Assembly (NCBI RefSeq): GCF_014235875.1
Contig: NZ_JACJUK010000008.1
Coordinates: 62,001-126,000 of the forward strand
Direction: 5' to 3'
DNA: 64,000 bases
From: Croceivirga lutea
Lineage (GTDB): Bacteria > Bacteroidota > Bacteroidia > Flavobacteriales > Flavobacteriaceae
The translations under genes were made by a program, and so were the position numbers. Shown in pieces: positions 1 to 9,480 of this stretch. The notes below the pieces were generated by a model that was given only the letters and a program-made list of their open reading frames with translations, was not told the origin of the DNA and did no database searches. Position 1 is the stretch's first letter. Each line of letters opens with the position of its first letter.

Positions 1-617
1 GAACTCGATTAGCAAATCATACAAAACAAGAAAACTATACCTTTTTTTCTAATCCAAATTTACCCACCTTAATTTTCGTAGGTCGATTAACTGAAATTAA
101 AAAACTTCACCTTCTTTTAGAGGCTAAAAGTAAATTAGATACGCAAAATTTTAAAACAAATTTACTCCTTGTAGGTGATGGTACAGAACGAACTTCATTA
201 GAAAAGTTTGCAAAAGAGAATTTAATTGAGGGTACTTTTCACTTTTACGGAGCAAGTTACGATGATGAAGTAAATGAAAAACTTATTTCATGCGCTGATA
301 TTTGTATTTCTCCTGGCAATGTGGGTTTAACTGCAATTCATAGTTTAAGTTATGGCACTCCAGTAATCACACACGGTAATTTTTATAATCAAATGCCAGA
401 AGTTGAGGCAATAACTGAAAATAAAACTGGACTATTTTTTGAAGAAAATAATTCTGAAAACCTGGCTCTTAAAATAAAGCAATGGTTGACAAGTGAAAAT
501 AGAGATAGAGAAGACTTGCGACAAGACTGTTTTGAAGTAATAGACCAATATTATAATCCATATTACCAAGTTAAGGTCTTAGAAAATTTAGCATTAAATA
601 AACCTGCGCTTTTATAA
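1..617 (+). CDS. GT4-type glycosyltransferase, 5'-truncated by window edge
   Basis: This is the C-terminal part of a GT-B fold glycosyltransferase, probably transferring a nucleotide-activated sugar during surface polysaccharide assembly. The frame is open from base 3, so the GTG at 321 is not the real start. The upstream part encodes LIFVGRLTEIKKLHLLLEA and a later LLVGDGTE segment, the usual opening of the second Rossmann domain in GT4 enzymes. SPGNVGLTAIHSLSYGTPV near base 311-367 fills the position of the family's donor-binding E-x7-E region, but the first Glu is not obvious. The stop overlaps the next ATG by one base (TAATG), which indicates translational coupling. Acceptor and donor sugars cannot be told. 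Confidence 0.85.
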   Translation, partial: TRLANHTKQENYTFFSNPNLPTLIFVGRLTEIKKLHLLLEAKSKLDTQNFKTNLLLVGDGTERTSLEKFAKENLIEGTFHFYGASYDDEVNEKLISCADICISPGNVGLTAIHSLSYGTPVITHGNFYNQMPEVEAITENKTGLFFEENNSENLALKIKQWLTSENRDREDLRQDCFEVIDQYYNPYYQVKVLENLALNKPALL

Positions 618-1825
618 TGCCAAAATTAGTTCAAATCAATGTAGTAGCAAGTTTTGGTTCAACAGGAAAAATAGTTTCTAATATTGGACAAAAAGCTATT
701 TCCAACGATTGGAAATCAATTATAGGTTATGGTCAAAAACAAAATAATTCCACATCTGATGCCTTATTAGTTGGTAGTAAGATTGACTTCTACAATCACA
801 TAATACAAACCCGACTATTCGACCGGCACGGACTAGCTTCTAAAAAAGCTACAAGAAATTTTATACATAGCCTTAAAAAAATTAATCCCGATATTATACA
901 CCTGCATAATATTCATGGATACTTTCTAAACTACCCTACCCTCTTCAACTATCTTTCAGAATTCAATAAGCCTATTGTTTGGACACTTCACGATTGTTGG
1001 GCGTTCACGGGACATTGTACGCATTATGAAAATATTGGCTGTTACAAATGGAAAACACAATGTGAAAAATGTCCACAATTAGAAACATATCCAGCTTCCT
1101 CATGGTTAGATAACTCTAAAAACAATTTTCAACTAAAGAAGAAGTACTTTACTATGCCTAAAAACATGCATATTATCACAGTTTCTAATTGGTTGAAAAA
1201 AGAAGTAAAGCAATCCTTTTTGTCCAATTATGAAATAGAGACCATATACAATGGTCTAGATACGCAATTGTTTAAACCAACAGAAAATAATGAGCTAAGA
1301 GTAAAGTTCAATCTATCAAATTCAAAAATAATCTTAGGTGTTGCAAGTGTATGGAGCAAAAACAAAGGACTTTTAGATTTTATTAATCTAAGTCATGAAT
1401 TAAATGAAGACGAAAAAATTGTTTTAATTGGTTTGAACAAAACACAGATTCAGAATTTACCTTCAAATATTATTGGATTAGAACGTACTCAAAATGTTGA
1501 TGAACTAATTAATTGGTATAGTACTGCTGACGTTTACGTCAATACTTCTGTTGAAGAATCTTTTGGATTCACAACTGTTGAGGCATTAGCATGCAATACC
1601 CCAGTAATTGTTTACAATTCCACTGCTAATCCAGAAATTATTAATGATGACGTTGGATTATGTATAGACAAAAACAACATACTACAATTAAGAGAAAGTA
1701 TTAGTAAAATACTAAATACGCCTAAAGAAAGTTATAAAAGGGTATGTAGAAGTCATGTCTTGAGAAATTTTGACAATAAAGACAAAATCCAAGAATATAT
1801 GAACCTTTATGAAAGTTTAATTTAA
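617..1825 (+). CDS. GT4 glycosyltransferase, WcaC/WcaI-like
   Basis: 402-residue glycosyltransferase of GT-B fold, predicted to add a sugar to a lipid-linked exopolysaccharide or O-antigen intermediate on the cytoplasmic side. Residues 91-101 (PDIIHLHNIHG) and 122-134 (WTLHDCWAFTGHC) match a GT4 subgroup seen in colanic-acid-like clusters. That subgroup carries a cysteine-rich segment, here Cys127, 134, 142, 149 and 152, which may bind a metal. The C-terminal half has the donor-site pattern EESFGFTTVEALAC. It overlaps the preceding glycosyltransferase by one base and is followed by an acetyltransferase, so it belongs to the same operon. Substrate is unknown. Confidence 0.88.
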   Translation: MPKLVQINVVASFGSTGKIVSNIGQKAISNDWKSIIGYGQKQNNSTSDALLVGSKIDFYNHIIQTRLFDRHGLASKKATRNFIHSLKKINPDIIHLHNIHGYFLNYPTLFNYLSEFNKPIVWTLHDCWAFTGHCTHYENIGCYKWKTQCEKCPQLETYPASSWLDNSKNNFQLKKKYFTMPKNMHIITVSNWLKKEVKQSFLSNYEIETIYNGLDTQLFKPTENNELRVKFNLSNSKIILGVASVWSKNKGLLDFINLSHELNEDEKIVLIGLNKTQIQNLPSNIIGLERTQNVDELINWYSTADVYVNTSVEESFGFTTVEALACNTPVIVYNSTANPEIINDDVGLCIDKNNILQLRESISKILNTPKESYKRVCRSHVLRNFDNKDKIQEYMNLYESLI

Positions 1826-1866
1826 TCCCAAAATTAAATACTTAACCTGTTAACTTAATAGTATTT

Positions 1867-2412
1867 ATGCAACAATTAGACACCTATAGTTTTCCTAAAG
1901 AATTGTATGGAAAAAGTAAGTTATTTGTTCAATTATGGTGGGTTGTTCAAACTGTTTTTTGTAATCCATCACCACAATTTATGTATGGATGGAGAAGATT
2001 TTGGTGGAGGTTATTTGGTGCAAAAGTTGGTAAAAAAGTAATTATTAGACCCTCTGTTAAATGCACATATCCTTGGAAAGTCAAAATTGGTGACTATTCT
2101 TGGATTGGGGATCAAGTGGTATTATATTCAGTTGATAGTATTACCATAGAAAAAAATACAGTGGTAAGTCAAAAGTCATATTTATGCACCGCATCTCATG
2201 ATTATAAATTATCTAATTTCCCAACTATAACATCTCCAATTTATATCAAAGAAGGTTGCTGGTTGGCATCAGATGTATATGTTGCACCTGGTGTTACCAT
2301 TGGTCAAGAAACATTAGTCGGGGCACGTAGTTCTGTATTTTCATCATTACCAGACAAAAAAATTTGTGTAGGGTCACCTGCAAAACCAATTAAAGATAGA
2401 AGCTATTCTTAA
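1867..2412 (+). CDS. WcaF-like colanic-acid-type acetyltransferase (LbH fold)
   Basis: 181-residue left-handed beta-helix acyltransferase, predicted to O-acetylate a sugar of the surface polysaccharide using acetyl-CoA. Residues from about 60 onward show imperfect hexapeptide repeats (VGKKVIIRP, IGDYSWIGDQVVLYS, IKEGCWLASDVYVAPGVTIG). The histidine in LCTASHDY lies where this family has its catalytic His. The C-terminal VGSPAKPIKDR is characteristic of WcaF-like proteins. The N-terminal aromatic region (LWWVVQTVF, YGWRRFWWRLFG) is also typical of the putative colanic acid acetyltransferases. It sits between two glycosyltransferase genes in one transcription direction. Confidence 0.88.
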   Translation: MQQLDTYSFPKELYGKSKLFVQLWWVVQTVFCNPSPQFMYGWRRFWWRLFGAKVGKKVIIRPSVKCTYPWKVKIGDYSWIGDQVVLYSVDSITIEKNTVVSQKSYLCTASHDYKLSNFPTITSPIYIKEGCWLASDVYVAPGVTIGQETLVGARSSVFSSLPDKKICVGSPAKPIKDRSYS

Positions 2413-2424
2413 AATTCTTTACTA

Positions 2425-3180
2425 ATGCATAATCAACCACAAGTTACAATCGTAACGGGAACGTTTAATAGTGAAAAATATATTGCCGACTGTGTAACAT
2501 CTATTTCAAATCAAGATTACCAGAACATAGAGCACATTATAATTGATGGTGCTTCTAAGGACAAAACAATTGAAACCATTAATAATACTAGAAATAAGGT
2601 TGTAAAAATTGTTTCTGAGCCCGATAATGGAATTTACGATGCAATGAATAAAGGTTTAAAATTGGCTAAGGGTGAAATACTTGGTATTTTAAATTCTGAT
2701 GACTTCTATAATTCCGATGATGTTATTACGAAAGTCGTTAATGCATTTGTCGAAAATGATGTTGATTGTGTTTATGGTGACTTATATTATGTAGATGCCG
2801 AAAACACTGATAAAGTAGTTCGTAACTGGGTAACCGGACCATATTTTAACAATGGGTTTAGAAAAGGGTGGCATCCAGCTCATCCAAGTTTTTTTGTTAA
2901 AAGAAGTGTTTATGAAAAATATGGCTATTTCGATGAAGAATTATCACTCGCTGCTGATTTTGAACTAATGCTTCGTTTAATTGAAAAAGAAAAATTAAAA
3001 ACCTATTATTTACCATTTCCTATGGTAAGAATGCGTTTGGGAGGAGCCACTAGTAAAAGCCTGAAAAATATAATAGAAGGTAATAAACAATGCATCAAAG
3101 CTTTCAAAAAAAATAATTTGAAGGTACCTTTTATGTACTCCGTTACAAGATTGAGTAAAAAACTCAAACAGCTGTTTTAA
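2425..3180 (+). CDS. GT2 family glycosyltransferase
   Basis: 251-residue GT-A fold enzyme. Residues 7-45 (VTIVTGTFNSEKYI ... IIIDGASKDKT) form the nucleotide-binding start of GT2 proteins. LNSDD at 89-93 is the metal-binding DXD-like motif, and HPSFFVKRSVYEKYGYFDE is the acceptor-side segment common to WcaA/WcaE-like GT2 enzymes. There is no membrane segment, so it works on the inner face of the membrane. It lies 12 bases after the acetyltransferase in the same operon. Sugar specificity is not predictable from the sequence. Confidence 0.88.
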   Translation: MHNQPQVTIVTGTFNSEKYIADCVTSISNQDYQNIEHIIIDGASKDKTIETINNTRNKVVKIVSEPDNGIYDAMNKGLKLAKGEILGILNSDDFYNSDDVITKVVNAFVENDVDCVYGDLYYVDAENTDKVVRNWVTGPYFNNGFRKGWHPAHPSFFVKRSVYEKYGYFDEELSLAADFELMLRLIEKEKLKTYYLPFPMVRMRLGGATSKSLKNIIEGNKQCIKAFKKNNLKVPFMYSVTRLSKKLKQLF

Positions 3181-3296
3181 TTTTTAGTATTCCCGTTTTT
3201 TTTTGGTTATTTTAACGATTATTTGAAAATCATAGCGAGAAATAATGATATAATCATTTCTATTGTATAATTTTCACCATATCAATAATTAACCAA

Positions 3297-5012
3297 ATGA
3301 TTATATTAGGTTTAAACACCCACCACGCCGATTCATCAGCAGCAATTTTTGTTGATGGAAAATTAATTGCTGCGACCGAGGAGGAACGATTTACCAGAAT
3401 TAAACATTGGGCTGGTTTTCCAAAATTGGCAATAGAATTCTGTTTGCAAGAAGCAAATTTATCGCTAGATGATGTAGACTTTATTACAATCGGTAGAGAT
3501 GCAAAGGCTAAGCTTAGTAAAAAAATCTTGTTTGCTTTAAAAGATTTAAAAACGGGTACCTCTCTAATTAAAAATAGAATTAAAAACAGAAAAGATATTT
3601 CTTCATTAGGAGAACAATTTAACGAAGCATTTGGTTGTTCCATTGAAATGATTGATAAAAAATTAGTTTATGTAGAACACCATAGAGCCCATTTGGGTTC
3701 AACCTTTTTTGCAAGTCCTTTTGAGGAGGCTGCAATTTTATCAATTGATGGTTCAGGAGATTTTACAACCTGTATGTTTGCCCATGGAAAGGGAAATAAG
3801 ATTGAGGTTTTAGGTAGTATTGATTATCCCGTTTCTCTTGGTTTTGTTTATACCGCATTTACACATTATTTGGGTTTTCCACATTATGGTGATGAATATA
3901 AAGTCATGGGTTTGGCTCCTTATGGAAAACCAACACAGGTGGATAAAGTTCGAAAGCTAATCAAATTTAAACCTGATGGAAAATGGTCATGGGATCAATC
4001 TTATTTCGGAGAAGTAAAAGTAGTTTATAAAGACAATTGTCCAATTGTTGACTCGTTTTATACCGAAAAATTTGTAGAATTATTTGGACCTGCACGTAAA
4101 AAAGGTGATGAATTAACGCAGTTCCATAAAGACCTAGCAAAATCTGTACAAACTGTTACTGAGGAGGTTATATTTCATATGGCAGCTGATTTACAGAAAA
4201 AAACAGGTTCTAAAAACCTTTGTATTGCGGGTGGAGTGGCTCAAAACTCTGTAGCCAACGGTAAAATTCTTGCCAATACAGATTTTGATAGATTATATAT
4301 TCCATCTGCTGGTCATGATGCGGGAATCTCAATGGGTTCTGCCCTATTCCATTTGCATCAAAATTTAGATAAGCCTAGAGAAGAAGCCATTGTTTCTGCA
4401 AGCACTGGTTCTAAATTTACTAATGACGAAATTGAATCCTTCTTAAAATCTAAAAATGTTAGTTACAAAAAGCTAACAGATGAAGAACTATATCCATATT
4501 TGGTAGAGAAATTAACTGAACCTGCTGTTGTAGGTTGGTTCCAAGGTAGAGCTGAGTTTGGCCCAAGAGCTCTTGGTAATCGTTCTATCATTGCTGACCC
4601 AAGAAATGAACAAGCTAAAGAGTTGCTAAATCTAAAAATTAAAAGAAGAGAAAGCTTTAGACCTTTTGCTCCTTCAATTTTAGAGGATTATGTAGAAGAG
4701 TTTTTTGAGTATACTGAAGAAGTTCCCTTTATGGAAAAAGTATATCCCATAAAACCAGAAAAACATAAGTTAATTCCGGCAGTAACCCATGTTGATGGCA
4801 CAGGAAGACTTCAAAGTGTAAAGAAATCCACAAATCCTAGATACTACAAATTAATTGATGCGTTTAGAGAAAAGACTGGTGTTCCCATATTACTAAATAC
4901 ATCGTTTAACGAAAATGAACCCATTGTAAATACTCCTGCCGAAGCTTATGATTGTTTTGCAAGAACAAAAATGGATGTTTTAGTAATGGAAAATATAGTG
5001 GTAGAACGCTAG
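3297..5012 (+). CDS. NodU/CmcH/TobZ-family carbamoyltransferase
   Basis: 571-residue enzyme that by family uses carbamoyl phosphate and ATP to O-carbamoylate a sugar or related acceptor. The N-terminal Kae1/TsaD-like domain starts MIILGLNTHHADSSAAIF and contains EHHRAH (127-132), the His-x3-His metal ligands, and GGVAQNS near residue 312. The C-terminal domain carries the family signature GRAEFGPRALGNRSIIADP and ends with a region containing PILLNTSFNENEPIV. It follows the glycosyltransferase run after a 116-bp T-rich gap in which I see no clear terminator. The simplest reading is that it decorates the polysaccharide made by the upstream genes, but an unrelated small-molecule acceptor is possible. 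Confidence 0.92.
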   Translation: MIILGLNTHHADSSAAIFVDGKLIAATEEERFTRIKHWAGFPKLAIEFCLQEANLSLDDVDFITIGRDAKAKLSKKILFALKDLKTGTSLIKNRIKNRKDISSLGEQFNEAFGCSIEMIDKKLVYVEHHRAHLGSTFFASPFEEAAILSIDGSGDFTTCMFAHGKGNKIEVLGSIDYPVSLGFVYTAFTHYLGFPHYGDEYKVMGLAPYGKPTQVDKVRKLIKFKPDGKWSWDQSYFGEVKVVYKDNCPIVDSFYTEKFVELFGPARKKGDELTQFHKDLAKSVQTVTEEVIFHMAADLQKKTGSKNLCIAGGVAQNSVANGKILANTDFDRLYIPSAGHDAGISMGSALFHLHQNLDKPREEAIVSASTGSKFTNDEIESFLKSKNVSYKKLTDEELYPYLVEKLTEPAVVGWFQGRAEFGPRALGNRSIIADPRNEQAKELLNLKIKRRESFRPFAPSILEDYVEEFFEYTEEVPFMEKVYPIKPEKHKLIPAVTHVDGTGRLQSVKKSTNPRYYKLIDAFREKTGVPILLNTSFNENEPIVNTPAEAYDCFARTKMDVLVMENIVVER

Positions 5013-5130
5013 TAAACTTTCAATTAATTGGTTTTAAGCATTTAATATGCCTTCTTAAAATCTAAGTAGGACTAATCTGTCGTATATAATTGCGAAACGT
5101 TATGTAACTTTACGCCAGATTAAACACACC

Positions 5131-8100
5131 ATGATTTTAAAACTTGGTTACCCCCACAGCCTAGTAATACTCATAATTTGCGCTTTTTTTTACTCAAGTA
5201 TGAATGCGCAAATTAATTACGAAGAAGCTTTCCCAAATATTTCATTTAACTACCCGGTTGAAATTCAATCCTCAAATGATGGTAGTAATCGACTTTTTGT
5301 GGTTGAACAGCCTGGTGTAATCAAAGTTTTTCAAAACACCACTTCGGTGCAGTCCAACGAAGTTTCTACATTTTTAGATATCACTTCAAAAGTATCATTT
5401 TCAAGTGGACAAGAGATTGGCCTTTTAGGGTTAGCTTTTCATCCAAATTATGAAAATAATGGTCACGTCTATGTTTATTACACTGACCAACCTGGTAATT
5501 ATAGAATGAATGTGGTTCGCTATACTGTGAGTTCGTCTAATGGCAATCAGTTAGACACTTCTACAGAGACATTAATTTTTAGCTTTACCAAAAATCAGGG
5601 AAATTCTAATCACAATGGTGGTAAAATTGCATTTGGCCCTGATGGTTATCTATATGCATCTATCGGAGATGGGGGCGGTGGTGGTGACCCCCAGGGTAAC
5701 GCTCAAGATTTAAATAATGCGTTTGGGAGTATTCTAAGAATTGATGTTGATTTGGATGGGAATAATACAAGAGCTCCAAACGGTAATTATGAAATTCCAT
5801 CTACAAACCCAAGAGTTGGAAATTCTGGATTAGATGAACTTTATGCTTGGGGTATTCGAAATACTTGGAAATTTTCTTTTGACAGTAATACGCTATGGGC
5901 AGCAGATGTAGGCCAAGCCGAAATTGAAGAGATTAACATAATCAATCGAGGTGGCAATTACGGATGGAATCGTTTTGAAGGCAATCAAGATTATCAGGGC
6001 TCAACTTCTTTGGTTACTTCCCCTGATACTAAGCCAATTTACACTTACAACCATAACCAAGGAGACCTTTCTATAACCGGCGGTTATGTTTACAGAGGTT
6101 CCATTTCTAATTCAGACATTCAGGGTAAATATGTTTACGGCGATTATTTATCTGGTCGTGTATGGGCCTTAGCTTACGACCCCATTACTGGCAGTACTTC
6201 TAATACATTTTTATTTAAAACTAATGGCGAATTCATTTCAAGTTTTGGATTAGATGAATCTGGTGAAATTTACTTCTCTGATTATGGAACTAATGCTAAA
6301 CTTTACAAGATAACAGATGAAAGTGTAACCCAGCCCCAAACCGTAAATGTTAATGGAATTGGCAATTGGATTAATATGGGTGTACCTGGTGTAAATGGTA
6401 TTGTGGAAGCCATCGCTAATGACGGTTCAGACAACTATTATATTGGAGGGGAGTTTACTTCGGCGTCTTCCATAGCTGCGAACAATGTTGCAAAATATTC
6501 AAAACAAAACGGATGGGAAAATCTTGGTGCCGGCACCAACGGTCCGGTATATACTGTGGCAGTAGATAGCAATGGTTTAGTATATATTGGAGGGAGCTTT
6601 ACACAAGTTGACGGTGTTGCAGCCAACAATATTGCTGTCTATGATGGTACTTCTTGGTCTGCACTAGGAAGTGGAGCATCAGACAACGTTCAAGTAATTA
6701 CCATTGATGAGAATAATAATGTTTATGCTGGTGGAAATTTTGAAACAATAGGTGGTATAAATGTAAGCTACGTAGCGTTATGGAATGGTACATGGAATGC
6801 TTTTACTGATACCAATTCAGGGATTAGTGGTACAAATAATGAAGTTCGTTCAATTGCCCTAGATACAAACGGAGATGTAATTATTGGAGGTAATTTTGAT
6901 AGTGCTGGTGGTAATTCGGCTCCGAGAATCGCTAGATGGAACGGCACAAATTGGTCAACATTTGGTGAAGGAACCAGTGGATTTGTTCAAGCATTGGTAC
7001 CCACAACAAATTACATTTATGCTGGTGGAAATTTTGTTGATGCCGGTGGTAATACTGTTAATAGAATTGCTAGATGGAACAGAAATTCGAATTCTTGGGA
7101 AACGCTTGGTTTTGGTTTGAGTGGCAATGTAAATACCATGACTCAGCAAGGTAACTACATTTATGTTGGTGGTGTATTTGAAACAGCCTCAGATGAGGAA
7201 AACATCAATAAAGTAATGAATTATATTTCTAGATTCAGTGATGCTAGTGGTTGGGAAGCTTTAGGACCAAACACAGATGTTGGCGTAGAAATTTTAGTTA
7301 AAGACTTTGTTTTTAATACACAAAATACAGAATTAGCGGTAGTTGGTAATTTTTCAAATGCAGGAAACATTACTGCTAGTAACGTAGCATTTTGGGGAGC
7401 TAACTCCAATTGTTCATCCGTTACAATTACACCAGAATATACTATCAATGGCACTTTAGAAACTGGCTCTGAAGCAATTACCGTTGCTGAAAATGCAAAT
7501 TTAATTCTAGATTTAGTTCAGGATATTTACTTTACAATAGAACTTCCAAACGGTAATACAACTGTAGGCTCTTATAATTTAAGTGCAGTCACATTTAACG
7601 ATGTGGGCACATATACTTTTACCTCCACAGAAGGTTGTACTACATCATTAGAAATTACCGTAGTTCAAGACCCTAATGGAGATGCAGATGGTGATGGAGT
7701 AATTAATGCAAACGACCAATGCGAAAATACACCAACAGGAGAATCTGTGGACACAAATGGTTGTGGAGAATCTCAAAAAGATGATGACAATGATGGGGTA
7801 TTTAATAATCTTGATTTATGCCCAAATACACCTAGTGGTGAAAATGTGGATACTAATGGTTGTGGAGAGTCTCAAAAAGATGATGATAATGATGGTATAT
7901 TTAACAATGTAGATATCTGTCCTAATACACCCTCAAATGAAACAGCTGATAGCCAAGGCTGTGGACCTTCTCAACAAGATATTGATAACGATGGAGTTTC
8001 AAATACAGATGACTTATGTAACGCTACTCCAGCAGGTGAAACCGTAGATGCAAACGGATGTTCAGAATCACAAAAAGATGATGATAACGATGGCATTGCT

Positions 8101-9480
8101 AATACAAATGATAATTGCCCAAATACTCCTACAGGACAAAGTGTAGATTCCAATGGTTGTTCACAGTCTCAATTAGACGACGACAATGACGGTGTTTTCA
8201 ACACAAATGATAATTGCCCAAATACACCAAATGGAGAATCTGTAAACGCAGAAGGCTGTAGCGCTTCTCAACTAGATGATGATAATGACGGCATCTCAAA
8301 CGCAGAGGACCTTTGTTCAAATACACCACAAGGTGAAACTATAGATTTAAATGGTTGCAGTCCTAGCCAGTTAGACTCTGACAATGATGGTGTTTCAGAT
8401 GCTGAAGATGCATGCCCCAATACAACTGACGGGGCAACAGTTGATGAATTTGGTTGTTCTAATAATCAACAAGATATTGATAATGATGGTGTTCCAAATG
8501 CTGATGACCTGTGTCCAAATACGCCTCCTGGAGAAACTGTTAACTTCAACGGTTGTGCTGAATCACAATTAGATGATGATAATGATGGTGTTACTAATGG
8601 TAATGATTTATGCCCCAATACACCACCTGGTACCGTCGTAGATTTTCAAGGTTGTGAACTATCAAACAATGATAATGACCAAGATGGAGTTGAAAATGAT
8701 GATGATATATGTCCGAATACACCATCTGGAGTGTTAGTTGATGAAAGCGGTTGTGAAATTTTCACCCTACCATCAACCAATTATACCATTTCAACCCTTA
8801 GTAATAGTTGTATTGGAGTCTTTGATGGTGAATTAGCTATACAAACTGAACGAAGTCTTGATTATATTGCAAGTTTACGTGGTAATTCTTATGCAAGTAC
8901 TGCAAACTTTACAAGTGATTATACCTTTAGAAATTTACCTGCAGATACGTATGAGCTTTGCCTAACAATAAGAAATATAGATAACTATCAAAAATGTTTT
9001 ACAGTTATTATAGACGCTCCTGAACAACTAAGTGTGTCTAGTGCCATAAATGATGACAATAGCTTAATTACACTAACAATGAGTGGTGCTCCAGAGTATT
9101 TTATAACGTTAAATGAAATCAGTTTTAAAACCTCTGATAATTCGGTTACGCTTCCTCTTGCAGAAAAAGATAATTATCTTAAAGTAACAACAGAAAAAGA
9201 ATGTCAGGGTGTTTTCGAAGACAGCTATTTAATTTCTGCAAATGCCACCTTATTTCCTAATCCGTTTACAGGGGTTTTGAATATTGCATTAAATTCAACT
9301 TCTTCATCAGAAACTGAAATGCGATTATACGATTTATCGGCTAAATTAATAGACACTAAATCGATACCTGCAAATACAGCTACTTGGGAATATTATACGG
9401 CAGCACTACCGGCTGGCATATATATGCTAGAATTAAATATAGATGGAAATTATTCGCAATACAAAGTAATAAAAAGATGA
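5131..9480 (+). CDS. Secreted PQQ-type sugar dehydrogenase with propeller, TSP3 repeats and T9SS sorting domain
   Basis: 1449-residue multidomain exported protein with an N-terminal signal peptide ending near MNAQIN. Residues about 30-395 are a glucose/sorbosone dehydrogenase beta-propeller (GLLGLAFHPNYENNGHVYVY, NHNGGKIAFGPDGYLYASIG, AWGIRNTWKFSF, GGNYGWNRFEG). That family oxidises aldoses with PQQ and calcium. Residues about 410-775 hold repeated motifs of the form GGxFxxAG...NxIARWN...W..LG.G, a second propeller-like region. An Ig/PKD-like stretch follows, then eleven 33-residue calcium-binding TSP3-type repeats (851-1213), another beta-rich segment, and a type A T9SS C-terminal domain from about 1372 (LFPNPFTGVLNI ... 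LPAGIYMLEL). The protein is therefore expected to cross the outer membrane by T9SS and stay on the surface or be released. The true substrate is unknown. Confidence 0.92.
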   Translation: MILKLGYPHSLVILIICAFFYSSMNAQINYEEAFPNISFNYPVEIQSSNDGSNRLFVVEQPGVIKVFQNTTSVQSNEVSTFLDITSKVSFSSGQEIGLLGLAFHPNYENNGHVYVYYTDQPGNYRMNVVRYTVSSSNGNQLDTSTETLIFSFTKNQGNSNHNGGKIAFGPDGYLYASIGDGGGGGDPQGNAQDLNNAFGSILRIDVDLDGNNTRAPNGNYEIPSTNPRVGNSGLDELYAWGIRNTWKFSFDSNTLWAADVGQAEIEEINIINRGGNYGWNRFEGNQDYQGSTSLVTSPDTKPIYTYNHNQGDLSITGGYVYRGSISNSDIQGKYVYGDYLSGRVWALAYDPITGSTSNTFLFKTNGEFISSFGLDESGEIYFSDYGTNAKLYKITDESVTQPQTVNVNGIGNWINMGVPGVNGIVEAIANDGSDNYYIGGEFTSASSIAANNVAKYSKQNGWENLGAGTNGPVYTVAVDSNGLVYIGGSFTQVDGVAANNIAVYDGTSWSALGSGASDNVQVITIDENNNVYAGGNFETIGGINVSYVALWNGTWNAFTDTNSGISGTNNEVRSIALDTNGDVIIGGNFDSAGGNSAPRIARWNGTNWSTFGEGTSGFVQALVPTTNYIYAGGNFVDAGGNTVNRIARWNRNSNSWETLGFGLSGNVNTMTQQGNYIYVGGVFETASDEENINKVMNYISRFSDASGWEALGPNTDVGVEILVKDFVFNTQNTELAVVGNFSNAGNITASNVAFWGANSNCSSVTITPEYTINGTLETGSEAITVAENANLILDLVQDIYFTIELPNGNTTVGSYNLSAVTFNDVGTYTFTSTEGCTTSLEITVVQDPNGDADGDGVINANDQCENTPTGESVDTNGCGESQKDDDNDGVFNNLDLCPNTPSGENVDTNGCGESQKDDDNDGIFNNVDICPNTPSNETADSQGCGPSQQDIDNDGVSNTDDLCNATPAGETVDANGCSESQKDDDNDGIANTNDNCPNTPTGQSVDSNGCSQSQLDDDNDGVFNTNDNCPNTPNGESVNAEGCSASQLDDDNDGISNAEDLCSNTPQGETIDLNGCSPSQLDSDNDGVSDAEDACPNTTDGATVDEFGCSNNQQDIDNDGVPNADDLCPNTPPGETVNFNGCAESQLDDDNDGVTNGNDLCPNTPPGTVVDFQGCELSNNDNDQDGVENDDDICPNTPSGVLVDESGCEIFTLPSTNYTISTLSNSCIGVFDGELAIQTERSLDYIASLRGNSYASTANFTSDYTFRNLPADTYELCLTIRNIDNYQKCFTVIIDAPEQLSVSSAINDDNSLITLTMSGAPEYFITLNEISFKTSDNSVTLPLAEKDNYLKVTTEKECQGVFEDSYLISANATLFPNPFTGVLNIALNSTSSSETEMRLYDLSAKLIDTKSIPANTATWEYYTAALPAGIYMLELNIDGNYSQYKVIKR
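7681..8769 (+). repeat. Eleven tandem 99-bp units encoding TSP3-type calcium-binding repeats
   Basis: Eleven consecutive in-frame units of exactly 33 codons, each starting with an acidic loop such as DDDNDGV and containing CPNTP and NGC motifs. The two cysteines per unit are 14 residues apart and could form a disulfide in each repeat. The DxDxDG pattern is the thrombospondin type 3 calcium site also seen in OmpA-like and T9SS cargo proteins. Nucleotide copies have drifted through synonymous changes, so this is an old protein-level repeat and not a recent DNA duplication. The block links the propeller region to the C-terminal domains. Confidence 0.93.

Noticed and set aside
321-617. Separate 98-residue gene starting at GTG 321
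   Set aside because: The frame is open to the left edge and encodes the expected upstream part of the glycosyltransferase.
7681-8769. CRISPR-like or DNA satellite array
   Set aside because: The periodicity is in coding frame, the units have no constant DNA repeat with unique spacers, and the protein translation explains it as TSP3 repeats.
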